Shown piece after piece: positions 1 through 6,808 of a DNA stretch of 9,715 nucleotides. The notes below the pieces were generated by a model. It did not search any database. It saw nothing but the letters and a program-made list of their open reading frames with translations, and had not been told where the DNA came from. The position numbers and the translations under genes are program-made. Positions within the stretch are counted from its first letter, which is position 1; the number at the start of each line of letters is the position of its first letter. Location of the stretch: positions 1 through 9,715 of the forward strand of contig JAJPYU010000071.1 of the NCBI GenBank assembly GCA_021204765.1, written 5' to 3'. This stretch comes from Clostridiales bacterium (GTDB lineage: Bacteria > Bacillota > Clostridia > Lachnospirales > Lachnospiraceae).

Positions 1-880
1 GGGAATCCTCCCGGCCCGCAAGGATATCGCCCACACGATAGTCGCAGCGGTACTTCTTATACAGATCGTAGTAGGCGGCGAACTCCCCGGCTATCCTCTT
101 ATGCCGGATATACTGGGAAATAAGGCTCTCGTCCACGGGGAAATCATTTTCCTCGTAGAGGGAAATGATGCCGGAGAGATCCTCCCATCCCCTGGCAGTC
201 ACATAGGCCTTGCCGTCCACGGTATTTTCTATGACATAGAAATCATTTTTCCGAATGTCCAGGTAAGTTAAAATGGAGCCGTGCAGCCCCCGGTTTAAGG
301 CATAGCGCCGCCAGGTGGGATAATCAGGCTCCACCTCCATGACCTTTAAGCGGTCTAAAGTCACCACGTCAAACTCCCGCACCGAGCGGTTGTACTGAGG
401 GGGATTGCCCGCCGTTGTCACCACCCAGCCTTCCGGGACAGCATGCTCGCCGAACTTCTTGTACTGCAGGAATCTCAGCATGGAGGGTGCCAGGGTCTCT
501 GAGACACAGTTGATCTCATCCAGGAAAAGTATACCCTCCTTCTTGCCGGACTTCTCCATCATCTCGTAGACGGAGGCGATGATCTCGCTCATGGTGTACT
601 CGGAGACGTCGAACTCTTTTCCCTGATAGATCTTATGGGAAATGAAAGGGAGGCCTAATGCGCTCTGCCTGGTGTGGTGGGTCATGGAATATGATACCAG
701 GGCCACATCCAGCTCCTCCGCGATCTGCTCCATGATGGCGGTCTTGCCTATGCCGGGAGGACCCAGGACAAAGACCGGGCGCTGCCGCTCCACGGGGATG
801 CGGTAGTTCCCGTACCCGTCCTTCTCCAGGTAAATCCGGACTGCCTTCTCAATTTGTTCCTTAGCTTCATTTATATTCAT
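1..880 (-). CDS. MoxR-like AAA+ ATPase, 3' end outside window
   Basis: This is an AAA+ ATPase of the MoxR type, which usually works with a VWA-domain partner to remodel or assemble proteins in the cytoplasm. The first 293 codons are visible and remain open at the left edge, so the C-terminal lid and end are missing. Walker A is GPPGIGKT (about residues 40-47), Walker B is ILFLDEI (D121, E122), and the sensor-1-like stretch TTAGNPPQYN has N159. R168 and R177 are possible arginine-finger or sensor residues. The ATG at 878-880 overlaps the TGA of the VWA gene in an ATGA, which suggests translational coupling; a G-rich stretch (GGGGATGAG) in the upstream gene may be its ribosome binding site. The adjacent DUF2201/VWA gene is the expected partner. 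The family call is confident; the cellular substrate is unknown. Confidence 0.9.
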   Translation of the reverse strand, partial: MNINEAKEQIEKAVRIYLEKDGYGNYRIPVERQRPVFVLGPPGIGKTAIMEQIAEELDVALVSYSMTHHTRQSALGLPFISHKIYQGKEFDVSEYTMSEIIASVYEMMEKSGKKEGILFLDEINCVSETLAPSMLRFLQYKKFGEHAVPEGWVVTTAGNPPQYNRSVREFDVVTLDRLKVMEVEPDYPTWRRYALNRGLHGSILTYLDIRKNDFYVIENTVDGKAYVTARGWEDLSGIISLYEENDFPVDESLISQYIRHKRIAGEFAAYYDLYKKYRCDYRVGDILAGREDS

Positions 881-2316
881 AACTCATCCCCATTTAATAC
901 CAGCTTTATAGCCCATGGCGGGGTCGTCGGTATAGCGAACCCATCCTCCAGGAAGACAAATGCGGTCTCGTAGTTGGGCGGCACTGCGGGATAAGTCCCA
1001 CGGCCGTCGGTGAAGTAGATGAGGCCGCGTAGGTCCGAGAACTCATGGCGCTCCACCAGTCCGTCCACGTACTCGAAGACGGGGCGGAAGTCCGTGCCCC
1101 CGAAGCCGGAGAGATCCACGTCCTCCATGTAGGCATCAAATTCCTCGTCGCTGGTGACCTTCACATCGCTCTGTATCTTTGCGTCGCACTGGATGATGTG
1201 GATATTCACCCGGGAGAAATAGCTGTCAGTGCTCTTTAAGATCTCATATGTCTTTCTTAAAAAACCCTCCACCGTGGCTCCCTGGCAGGAGCCTGAGGTG
1301 TCTATGGCGATGACAAAATCCCGTATCCTCTTATTCTCCCGGTATTCCAGGGGCTCCACCAGCGGCATCTTCTCATAAAGCTGCAGTCCGTAGGTGTAGT
1401 AGATGTAGTCGAACTCCTCATCGTTTATCTGCATCTCCTCGCCCAGCACCGCAAATTTTTTCAAAAACCCGCCGTAATCCTGCTTTTCCCTGAGAGCCTC
1501 CTTAAGGTTCATCAGCAAGCTGCCTGCCCCGAATCCCTGCTCCCTGGAAAAAGTCTCTATGTCCATCTTCGCATGCTCACTGATGTCGGCCCACTCGTCC
1601 CTTATCTGTCCCACAAGGGCCTCGTCCACCTGCTCGTACTCGTCGTCATCACCCTCGCCGGAATCCGCCTCGTGACAGCCGAACATGGCTGTCCGGGTAT
1701 CGGTGGTATAGGTATCCCCCACCCTGTCGGCGGCATCCTCTTCCTTTGCGATGATCCAATGGAGGTGGTCATCCCGGTAAAAGAGCTCTGCTTTCTTAAG
1801 ATAAGCAGCCGCCTTCTCAGGATCATCCAGCAGAAAGCGGTACACCTTTTCCGCCGTGATGATGGGCACATACTCCTTCATGCTCTTTAATATCCTGGCT
1901 ATGCGCTCATCCGGGAGGGTCTTAGTGCAGGCCAGTCCCAGATCCATTATGGTCTGCTCCACGGCCATGTCGGCAGCCAGATCCCAGCACTCCCTGTCCA
2001 TCTCTTCATAATGAAACGGATGACAGTAAATGCAGTGGAGCAGCATGTGCAGGAAAGCCCTCACAGGGCGGTTATTCTCCCTCTTAAAATCCCGCACCAC
2101 ATGATCCGGATTGTAAATGACCATCCGTCCGTTGACCCCGTAGCTCTCCACGGTATCCGCGGCAATAAGCGGCATTTTAAAGAGCGCCCGGGACAGGTAA
2201 CTCAGTGAGACCATGATCTGCTCCCGGGCAAATACCATGATCTGTCCGGCTATCTCCCTGCAATCCGGCTCTTCACTCTTTTTTATCTCTTCTTCCACAT
2301 CCTGGGTTTGAACCAT
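877..2316 (-). CDS. DUF2201-type protein with C-terminal VWA domain
   Basis: A 479-residue protein with an N-terminal putative-metallopeptidase-like region (about 20-130), an acidic linker (about 217-232), and a C-terminal VWA-like domain. The VWA domain has a complete metal-ion-dependent adhesion site: D339-T-S341-G-S343, T408/D409 in GFGGTD, and D437 in YFTDG. In the N-terminal part, H90-MLL-H94 followed by H99 lies where relatives often have HExxH; the glutamate is methionine here. WDLAAD (111-116) supplies a conserved downstream aspartate. The start at 2316 is supported by GGAGGAAA at 2323-2330, which lies inside the last codons of ppk; the two genes overlap by 34 nt in different frames. 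The stop overlaps the start of the MoxR ATPase, its probable partner. No signal peptide or membrane segment is seen, so it is probably cytoplasmic. Its biological target is unknown. Confidence 0.9.
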   Translation of the reverse strand: MVQTQDVEEEIKKSEEPDCREIAGQIMVFAREQIMVSLSYLSRALFKMPLIAADTVESYGVNGRMVIYNPDHVVRDFKRENNRPVRAFLHMLLHCIYCHPFHYEEMDRECWDLAADMAVEQTIMDLGLACTKTLPDERIARILKSMKEYVPIITAEKVYRFLLDDPEKAAAYLKKAELFYRDDHLHWIIAKEEDAADRVGDTYTTDTRTAMFGCHEADSGEGDDDEYEQVDEALVGQIRDEWADISEHAKMDIETFSREQGFGAGSLLMNLKEALREKQDYGGFLKKFAVLGEEMQINDEEFDYIYYTYGLQLYEKMPLVEPLEYRENKRIRDFVIAIDTSGSCQGATVEGFLRKTYEILKSTDSYFSRVNIHIIQCDAKIQSDVKVTSDEEFDAYMEDVDLSGFGGTDFRPVFEYVDGLVERHEFSDLRGLIYFTDGRGTYPAVPPNYETAFVFLEDGFAIPTTPPWAIKLVLNGDEL

Positions 2317-4451
2317 GGGCGCTTTCCTCCGCCTTCAGAGTCCTCAGCTGCCGCTTCGGCGCTGCCATCGCCTGCATTTCCTTCATCCTCGGGCTTCTCG
2401 GGACGTCCCGCGTCTTTCATGAAGTACTCCTGGGCGATAAGGGGCGGCTCGTCAGTCCTCATCCTCTCGTAGCTGCCGTCAGCCATCTGCACCCTGGCTT
2501 TCACGTTGTCAGCCATGAGTATCTTAAAGATATTAAGCACCCTGTCCCTGATCTCACTGTCATAAACAGGTGCAGCCACCTCCACCCTCTTGGTGGTGTT
2601 CCGTGTCATGAAATCCGCCGATGAAATGAAGACCTCCGGATCCTCCTTCCCGAAAATGTATATCCGTGAGTGCTCCAGATATCTTCCCACTATGCTCCTC
2701 ACGGAAATATTTTCAGTGAGTCCCGGCACCCCGGCTATAAGGCAGCAGGCCCCGCGGACTACCAGCTCCACTTTCACCCCGGCCTGGGAGGCCTCTATGA
2801 GCTTGTCCATTATGACCTTGTCGGTGAGGGAGTTGGTCTTGGCCCCCACATAGGCAGGCTTACCCGCATGCGCCAGCCCAATCTGCGCATCGACCTTTTC
2901 CAGGATCTTGCTGCGAAGGCATTTTGGAGCCACCATCAGGTGCTTCGTCTCCTCCACGACCTCGTCCATGTACATCCTGGTGAATATCTCACTGGCCTCC
3001 TCGCCAATGTCCCGGTTTGCCGACATCAGGCAGAAATCGGTGTAAAGCCGGGCGGTCTTCTCATTGTAATTGCCCGTGCCCACCTGAGTGATATAGGAGA
3101 CGCCGTCGCCGTCCTTTCTGGTGATAAGGCAGATCTTAGAGTGGACTTTCAGCTCATCCAGCCCATATAAAATGGAGCAGCCGGCATCCTCCAGCCGCCT
3201 CGACCAGCCGATATTATTGGCCTCGTCGAAGCGGGCTCTCAGCTCTACCAGCACGGAGACCTCCTTGCCGTTCTCAGCGGCACGGATCAGGGCCTCCACC
3301 ACCTTCGAGTTCCTGGCCACCCGATACAGGGTCATCTTCACGGAGACCACCTCAGGGTCAACCGCCGCTTCATTTAATAGTTTAAGGAAAGGATCCATGC
3401 TCTCATAGGGGTAGAAAAGAAAACGATCCTTCTCCTCAATCTGATCCATCATAGTCTCCCGGGGATTTAAGTCGGGCGGATATTTCTGCACATATTTCTC
3501 GAAAAACATATCTTTCTCATTTCGGAGGATATCACTGATCTTTGAGAAAAATGAGAGATCAAGGGGTGACTCCGATGGAAAGACATAATTCTTCTTTAAC
3601 TTCAGATATTTGCAGATAATGTCGATGATGGACTCATCCATCATATTGGCGTACTCCAGGCGTATGGGAGCAAGCCTCCTGCGGCGGCTCACCAGCTGTT
3701 CCATGACCTGGCGAAAGTCCGTGTCATCATCGTACATCTCCTCGTCCGGGTCGATATCCGCATTCCTCACTATACGGATCAGCGATTTGCTCTTCACCTC
3801 GAAATGAGAAAATATCCGACCCAGATAATGGATGATGAGCTCCTCCATGAGCATATAGCGGTTGGGATAATCGGGGATGCGCACAAGGCGCGGCAGCACA
3901 TCAATGCTGCAGGGGACTATGCCCAGCTTATCGCTCTTGTAGGCCTTTGAGGCTTTCTTCGGACCCAGGATGACCACGGCGTAGATAGCCTGATTCTTAA
4001 GGAAGGGGAAAGGCTGCTTCCTGCCCACCACCTGAGGTGCCAAAAGCGGCCGCACCTCATGCTCGAAATAGGCGTCCAGATACCGTGCATCCTTCGGCGC
4101 GATCTCCGGGAAGGTAGCGATATCCACCCCTCTCTCCTCCAGTCCCTTGTCCAGATCCGCATAGCAGGCATCCTTTCTCAGGCCCAGCAGACGCACCTGG
4201 TCACAAATGGCGTAGATCTGCTCCTGGCAGGTCATGTTTGTCTTGTTGTCGCGAATGTCCTTTGAGACCAGCATCTGGTCGTAGAGGGATCCCACCCGGA
4301 CTCCGAAGAACTCATCCAGATTGCTCTGATAGATAGAAGCAAATGAGAGCCTCTCACAGAAAGGATTTCCCGTATCCTCCGCCTCCTCCAGTACTCTGGT
4401 ATTGAATTTCAGCCAGGAAAGCTCCCTGTTGTCATAACATGTGTTGCCCAT
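2283..4451 (-). CDS. ppk1: Polyphosphate kinase 1
   Basis: Ppk1 reversibly transfers the terminal phosphate of ATP to inorganic polyphosphate. The 722-residue protein starts with the family N-domain (NRELSWLKFN, then SNLDEFF with N44, probably nucleotide-binding). The catalytic half has both HKD-like sites: H437 in KVHSK, which should be the phosphorylated histidine (E. coli H435), and H594 in LEHSRIYIFG (E. coli H592). R377 and R407 match the E. coli metal/phosphate-binding arginines with the same +2 offset. GTGNYNEKTARLYTD is also conserved. It is slightly longer than the E. coli enzyme (688) because of a Glu/Gly/Ala-rich, then basic tail from about residue 683; that tail overlaps the next gene. 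AAGGAGG at 4456-4462, only 4 nt from the ATG, supports the start. It lies 81 nt after a (p)ppGpp synthetase gene. Confidence 0.97.
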   Translation of the reverse strand: MGNTCYDNRELSWLKFNTRVLEEAEDTGNPFCERLSFASIYQSNLDEFFGVRVGSLYDQMLVSKDIRDNKTNMTCQEQIYAICDQVRLLGLRKDACYADLDKGLEERGVDIATFPEIAPKDARYLDAYFEHEVRPLLAPQVVGRKQPFPFLKNQAIYAVVILGPKKASKAYKSDKLGIVPCSIDVLPRLVRIPDYPNRYMLMEELIIHYLGRIFSHFEVKSKSLIRIVRNADIDPDEEMYDDDTDFRQVMEQLVSRRRRLAPIRLEYANMMDESIIDIICKYLKLKKNYVFPSESPLDLSFFSKISDILRNEKDMFFEKYVQKYPPDLNPRETMMDQIEEKDRFLFYPYESMDPFLKLLNEAAVDPEVVSVKMTLYRVARNSKVVEALIRAAENGKEVSVLVELRARFDEANNIGWSRRLEDAGCSILYGLDELKVHSKICLITRKDGDGVSYITQVGTGNYNEKTARLYTDFCLMSANRDIGEEASEIFTRMYMDEVVEETKHLMVAPKCLRSKILEKVDAQIGLAHAGKPAYVGAKTNSLTDKVIMDKLIEASQAGVKVELVVRGACCLIAGVPGLTENISVRSIVGRYLEHSRIYIFGKEDPEVFISSADFMTRNTTKRVEVAAPVYDSEIRDRVLNIFKILMADNVKARVQMADGSYERMRTDEPPLIAQEYFMKDAGRPEKPEDEGNAGDGSAEAAAEDSEGGGKRPWFKPRMWKKR
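2323..2330 (-). promoter_or_regulatory. Ribosome binding site of the VWA gene inside ppk1
   Basis: GGAGGAAA on the minus strand, 9 nt from the GGAGG core to the VWA ATG, is also the Gly-Gly-Lys coding stretch near the ppk1 C-terminus. It supports the 34-nt gene overlap as real. Confidence 0.65.
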
Positions 4452-4455
4452 ACTT

Positions 4456-4462
4456 CCTCCTT
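4456..4462 (-). promoter_or_regulatory. Strong, closely spaced ribosome binding site of ppk1
   Basis: AAGGAGG on the minus strand lies only 4 nt from the ppk1 ATG. The match is near perfect, but the spacing is shorter than usual. Confidence 0.7.
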
Positions 4463-4482
4463 GCAGCCTTTTCTATATTCTC

Positions 4483-4537
4483 TATGATACTGCGGATTGC
4501 TCCGCTCTCCGGGCTCCCACGATCCCCCGGTATCATA
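4483..4537. other. Three-way-junction-like inverted repeat between the alarmone synthetase and ppk1 genes
   Basis: TATGATAC (4483-4490) is the exact reverse complement of GTATCATA (4530-4537) and encloses two hairpins, GCGGA-TTGC-TCCGC (4492-4505) and CCGGG (4509-4513) with CCCGG (4526-4530). The outer stem includes the stop codon of the synthetase gene. No T-run follows on the minus strand, so read-through into ppk1 is expected. It may tune ppk1 expression or mark an RNA processing site. Confidence 0.55.
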
Positions 4538-5165
4538 AACGCTCTATTTTTTTTCTTATTTCCAGAAACTTCTTGTCTATATCCTTTATATCAAAGGAAA
4601 AGGATCTCAGCTCCTTCTGTATATGCTTAAGCTCCGGGCTGTCGCTCATGTTGAGCTTATATCCCAGCTCGTGGTCTAAGATGGCCCAGTAGTTCATGGC
4701 TGCGGAGCAGACCTGTATCTCCATCTTTATCTTACCCACAGCAGGCACCTCGGATACAATGTGGATACTGCGGTATCCGCTGGCTTTGGGTGTTGCTATA
4801 TAGTCCCGGGTCTTTATTATCCTGATATCCGGAATCTTCCTGATAGCCCTCACCACCCGGTAAACATCGTCGTAGAAAGTGCAGACCACCCTTATCCCGG
4901 CCAGGTCCTGGAATGTCTCCACGGCTTTCTCCAGAGTCTCCTCCCTGCCTTTTCTGACCAGCTTATTTAAGGTGCTCTCCGGGGTCTTCACCCTGGAGGT
5001 GATGTACTGTATCACCGGACGGCCGTACTTCTTTTCCATGCCTTCCTTTATCTGATCAAGGGAGGGCATCACCGCATCTATCATAGCCTGACAGGTATCC
5101 TCAAGGCAGATATCCATATAAGCCTCCGTCATCTCTTCCAGCAATTCTTCTCTCGTTTTTGTCAT
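4533..5165 (-). CDS. Small alarmone synthetase (RelQ/YjbM-like GTP pyrophosphokinase)
   Basis: A stand-alone RelA/SpoT synthetase domain that transfers pyrophosphate from ATP to GDP or GTP to make (p)ppGpp. No HD hydrolase, TGS or ACT domain is present, so it should be synthesis-only and cytosolic. From the chosen ATG it has 210 residues, the usual RelQ size. Visible motifs are KTPEST (60-65), DLAGIR (87-92), DYIATPKASGYRS (121-133) and E149-I-Q followed by VCSAAMNYWAILDHELGYK; E149 is the likely catalytic glutamate. C153 replaces the arginine usual in the EIQIRT motif. An in-frame extension to ATG 5192 or GTG 5195 is possible, but only the ATG at 5163-5165 has a ribosome binding site (GGAG at 5176-5179) and fits the family length. 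It is 91 nt downstream of the S41 gene and 81 nt upstream of ppk1. Confidence 0.93.
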   Translation of the reverse strand: MTKTREELLEEMTEAYMDICLEDTCQAMIDAVMPSLDQIKEGMEKKYGRPVIQYITSRVKTPESTLNKLVRKGREETLEKAVETFQDLAGIRVVCTFYDDVYRVVRAIRKIPDIRIIKTRDYIATPKASGYRSIHIVSEVPAVGKIKMEIQVCSAAMNYWAILDHELGYKLNMSDSPELKHIQKELRSFSFDIKDIDKKFLEIRKKIERL

Positions 5166-5175
5166 ATCTGTTTTT

Positions 5176-5179
5176 CTCC
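5176..5179 (-). promoter_or_regulatory. Ribosome binding site that fixes the alarmone synthetase start
   Basis: GGAG on the minus strand lies 10 nt before the ATG at 5165. The upstream in-frame ATG (5192) and GTG (5195) have no comparable site, which favours the 210-residue form. Confidence 0.55.
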
Positions 5180-5204
5180 GTCTCACTGCCATCACATTTC
5201 ACTG

Positions 5205-5231
5205 CGTGGAACACGGCCCGGCACTCGCCGG
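5205..5231. other. Two small hairpins between the S41 and alarmone synthetase genes
   Basis: CGTG-GAA-CACG (5205-5215) and CCGGC-ACTC-GCCGG (5218-5231) lie side by side in the 91-nt gap. No T-run follows on the minus strand. They may affect mRNA processing or stability. Confidence 0.35.
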
Positions 5232-5256
5232 CGCATCCCTTTACTATCGCATTCCT

Positions 5257-6573
5257 TTACTCTGTCAACCGCTTTATCGCTTCCTGTATCTGGTTGTCCA
5301 GATCATAACTGTATGTATCGTCCTCGCCGCCCAGGAACTCATACTCTGTCTCATCGTCCGGCGTAATGCCGATATCCTGTATGCAGGTGCCTCCCGGCGT
5401 GAAATACCGGCTGGTGGTCAGCTTGAATGCGGTTCCGTCCTTAAAGGTCCTCACCGACTGGACCACGCCTTTCCCAAATGTAGTCGTACCTATAATAATC
5501 CCGGCCTCCCGATCCTGCACGGCTCCCGCAAATATCTCCGATGCGCTGGCGGAATTTCCGTTTACCAGCACCGCCAGTGGAATGTCCAGGAACTCATCAT
5601 CGCCGGAAGTATACTCCTCGCGGTTCCCATCCCTGTCCTCAGTATAGAGCAGCAGGCCGTCAGGCAGTATCATATCCAGCATGTTGCAGACAGTGGTCAG
5701 TACCCCGCCCGGATTATCCCGGAGATCCACTATCAGGTAATCCATTCCCTGATCCTCCAGATCCGTAAGTGCCTCACGGAACTGATCCTCGGTGCTCTCC
5801 GCAAATTCCGACACCTCTATGTATCCCACATTTTCCTCAAGCATATCGTACACCACTGTGGGATAGGCCATATTCTTCCTCTCGATGTCGTACTCTATCT
5901 CCTCACCGTTCCTGTATGTGACCAGATGGACCGTGGTCTCCTCCTCGCCTCTGATGTGGGTCACCAGCTCGGAAAGCTCCATGGCGGTGGCGTCATAGTC
6001 ATCCACCTGGTAAATGATGTCACCTGCCATGAGCCCTGCCTCTTTAGCCGGCGATCCGTCATATACCCGGATCACCGTGACTGTCATGGTCTCCGCGTCC
6101 TGCTGAAGGCTGGCCCCTATGCCGCAGTATGTTCCCTCAAGGGTATCCTCCAGCAATTCATTGTACTCCTCCTCAGTGTAATAGGAAGAATAAATATCAA
6201 GGTTGTCAAAAAGCCCTTCATAGAGCCCGTTCCTCAAATCCTCAATATCCACATCCTCGTAGTAATTCTCCTCGATATAATCCGCCAGGGTGTTGATCTT
6301 GTTGACGGTGGAAGCAGTCAGCAGCTTATCCGTCCCCGAGGCAAATCCCCCGGTCGTCCGCACGGACACAACCATGACCACTATAACCGCGATCACCACT
6401 CCGCAGGCCATCCCCAGCCAGAATGAACCGTTGCCCCGCCTCTTTTTCTCATTTCCCGGATCCTGCGGCGACCCGCTTACCACCGGGGAAGCCGCATATT
6501 CAACCTGCTGTGACCCGACCTCCCCCTGGGAAGCCCCATACCCAGCCTGATCGTACTCACTCATATTATCCAT
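5257..6573 (-). CDS. Membrane-anchored S41 carboxyl-terminal processing protease (CtpB-like)
   Basis: A 438-residue S41-family serine protease. An unusually hydrophilic Gly/Ser/Gln-rich N-terminus of about 45 residues precedes KKRR and one membrane segment (about 51-71), so the protease should face outside. A PDZ domain (about 150-230) is followed by the catalytic core. The Ser-Lys-Gln triad is visible: S343 in SASASEI, K368 in TFGKG and Q372. All three lie at the same +34 offset from B. subtilis CtpB S309/K334/Q338 as I recall them. NPGG (287-290) is the usual core motif. The start at 6573 is preceded by AAGGTAGGATG; an ATG three codons later is less well placed. ftsEX followed by ctpB also occurs in Bacillus. 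The substrate is not evident; cleavage of a wall- or division-related protein is inferred from context. Confidence 0.95.
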   Translation of the reverse strand: MDNMSEYDQAGYGASQGEVGSQQVEYAASPVVSGSPQDPGNEKKRRGNGSFWLGMACGVVIAVIVVMVVSVRTTGGFASGTDKLLTASTVNKINTLADYIEENYYEDVDIEDLRNGLYEGLFDNLDIYSSYYTEEEYNELLEDTLEGTYCGIGASLQQDAETMTVTVIRVYDGSPAKEAGLMAGDIIYQVDDYDATAMELSELVTHIRGEEETTVHLVTYRNGEEIEYDIERKNMAYPTVVYDMLEENVGYIEVSEFAESTEDQFREALTDLEDQGMDYLIVDLRDNPGGVLTTVCNMLDMILPDGLLLYTEDRDGNREEYTSGDDEFLDIPLAVLVNGNSASASEIFAGAVQDREAGIIIGTTTFGKGVVQSVRTFKDGTAFKLTTSRYFTPGGTCIQDIGITPDDETEYEFLGGEDDTYSYDLDNQIQEAIKRLTE

Positions 6574-6594
6574 AAATCATCCTACCTTAAAACA

Positions 6595-6619
6595 GCGGCG
6601 ACACATTACGCACCGCCGC
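6595..6619 (-). other. GC-rich hairpin just upstream of the S41 gene
   Basis: GCGGCG (6595-6600) pairs with CGCCGC (6614-6619) around a 13-nt loop. On the minus strand the stem is followed by TGTTTTAAGG and then the S41 ribosome binding site. The short T-stretch makes a weak intrinsic terminator or a leader hairpin possible; the T-run is too short and interrupted for a firm terminator call. Confidence 0.35.
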
Positions 6620-6652
6620 CATGTTCTTCCTGTTCTTTCTATCACACGGCGG

Positions 6653-6732
6653 CCTCCACCAATGCGCAATCCCGCCTGCTTCGCATGCTTTCCCGCTCCT
6701 TACGGAGCTAAGATTGCTTATGTGGGTGGAGG
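6653..6732. repeat. Compound stem-loop inside the 180-bp element
   Basis: CCTCCACC/GGTGGAGG closes the stem. After an internal loop, GCAATC (6666-6671) pairs with GATTGC (6712-6717). An inner hairpin GCTCC-TTAC-GGAGC lies at 6695-6708. The nested pairs support a real fold rather than chance matches. Confidence 0.6.
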
Positions 6733-6797
6733 TTACCTGTTGCACAGGTAATCAGGATGATTTTATGTATGTATTCAAGCAAGCTTGAAACATCCAT
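6708..6797 (-). CDS. Possible 29-residue leader ORF upstream of the S41 gene
   Basis: On the minus strand an ATG at 6795-6797 follows AGGAAGG with 8 nt spacing and opens a 29-codon frame beginning MDVSSLLEYIHK and ending at a TAG (6708-6710). It runs through two of the hairpins. No family is recognisable, and the composition is dictated largely by the inverted repeats, so it may not be a gene. It is listed because its start region closely copies that of the S41 gene (AGGATGATTT-ATGGAT) and because translating it would open the hairpin. Confidence 0.2.
   Translation of the reverse strand: MDVSSLLEYIHKIILITCATGNLHPHKQS
6731..6753. repeat. Short hairpin between two larger stems
   Basis: TTACCTGT (6733-6740) and ACAGGTAA (6744-6751) form a perfect 8-bp stem with a 3-nt loop. 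It is extendable by a G-T and a G-C pair, at the cost of two bases of the neighbouring stem. Confidence 0.65.
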
Positions 6798-6808
6798 AAA
6801 ATCATCCT
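6754..6808. repeat. Long hairpin with perfect 14-bp arms
   Basis: AGGATGATTTTATG (6754-6767) is the exact reverse complement of CATAAAATCATCCT (6795-6808). Further pairing continues inward: ATGT (6769-6772) with ACAT (6790-6793), and TTCAAG (6774-6779) with CTTGAA (6784-6789), closing a 4-nt loop. No T-run follows on the minus strand, so it does not look like a classic ftsX terminator. Confidence 0.8.

Noticed and set aside
5166..5195. Longer alarmone synthetase starting at GTG 5195 or ATG 5192
   Set aside because: Neither start has a ribosome binding site, and the extra residues exceed the usual family length. The ATG at 5165 has GGAG at a workable distance.
5206..6426. A 406-codon open frame on the plus strand opposite the S41 gene
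   Set aside because: It lies antisense to a gene with a complete catalytic triad, PDZ domain and membrane anchor. Its own translation matches no family and looks like a complement-strand artefact.
6642..6680. A separate sigma-A promoter for the S41 gene (TTGCGC ... TGTGAT on the minus strand)
   Set aside because: Only about 3/6 and 4/6 consensus matches, and the site overlaps the inverted repeats; too weak to call.
6754..6808. Long hairpin as a rho-independent terminator for ftsX
   Set aside because: The stem is AT-rich and no T-run follows on the minus strand, so the usual terminator signature is missing.
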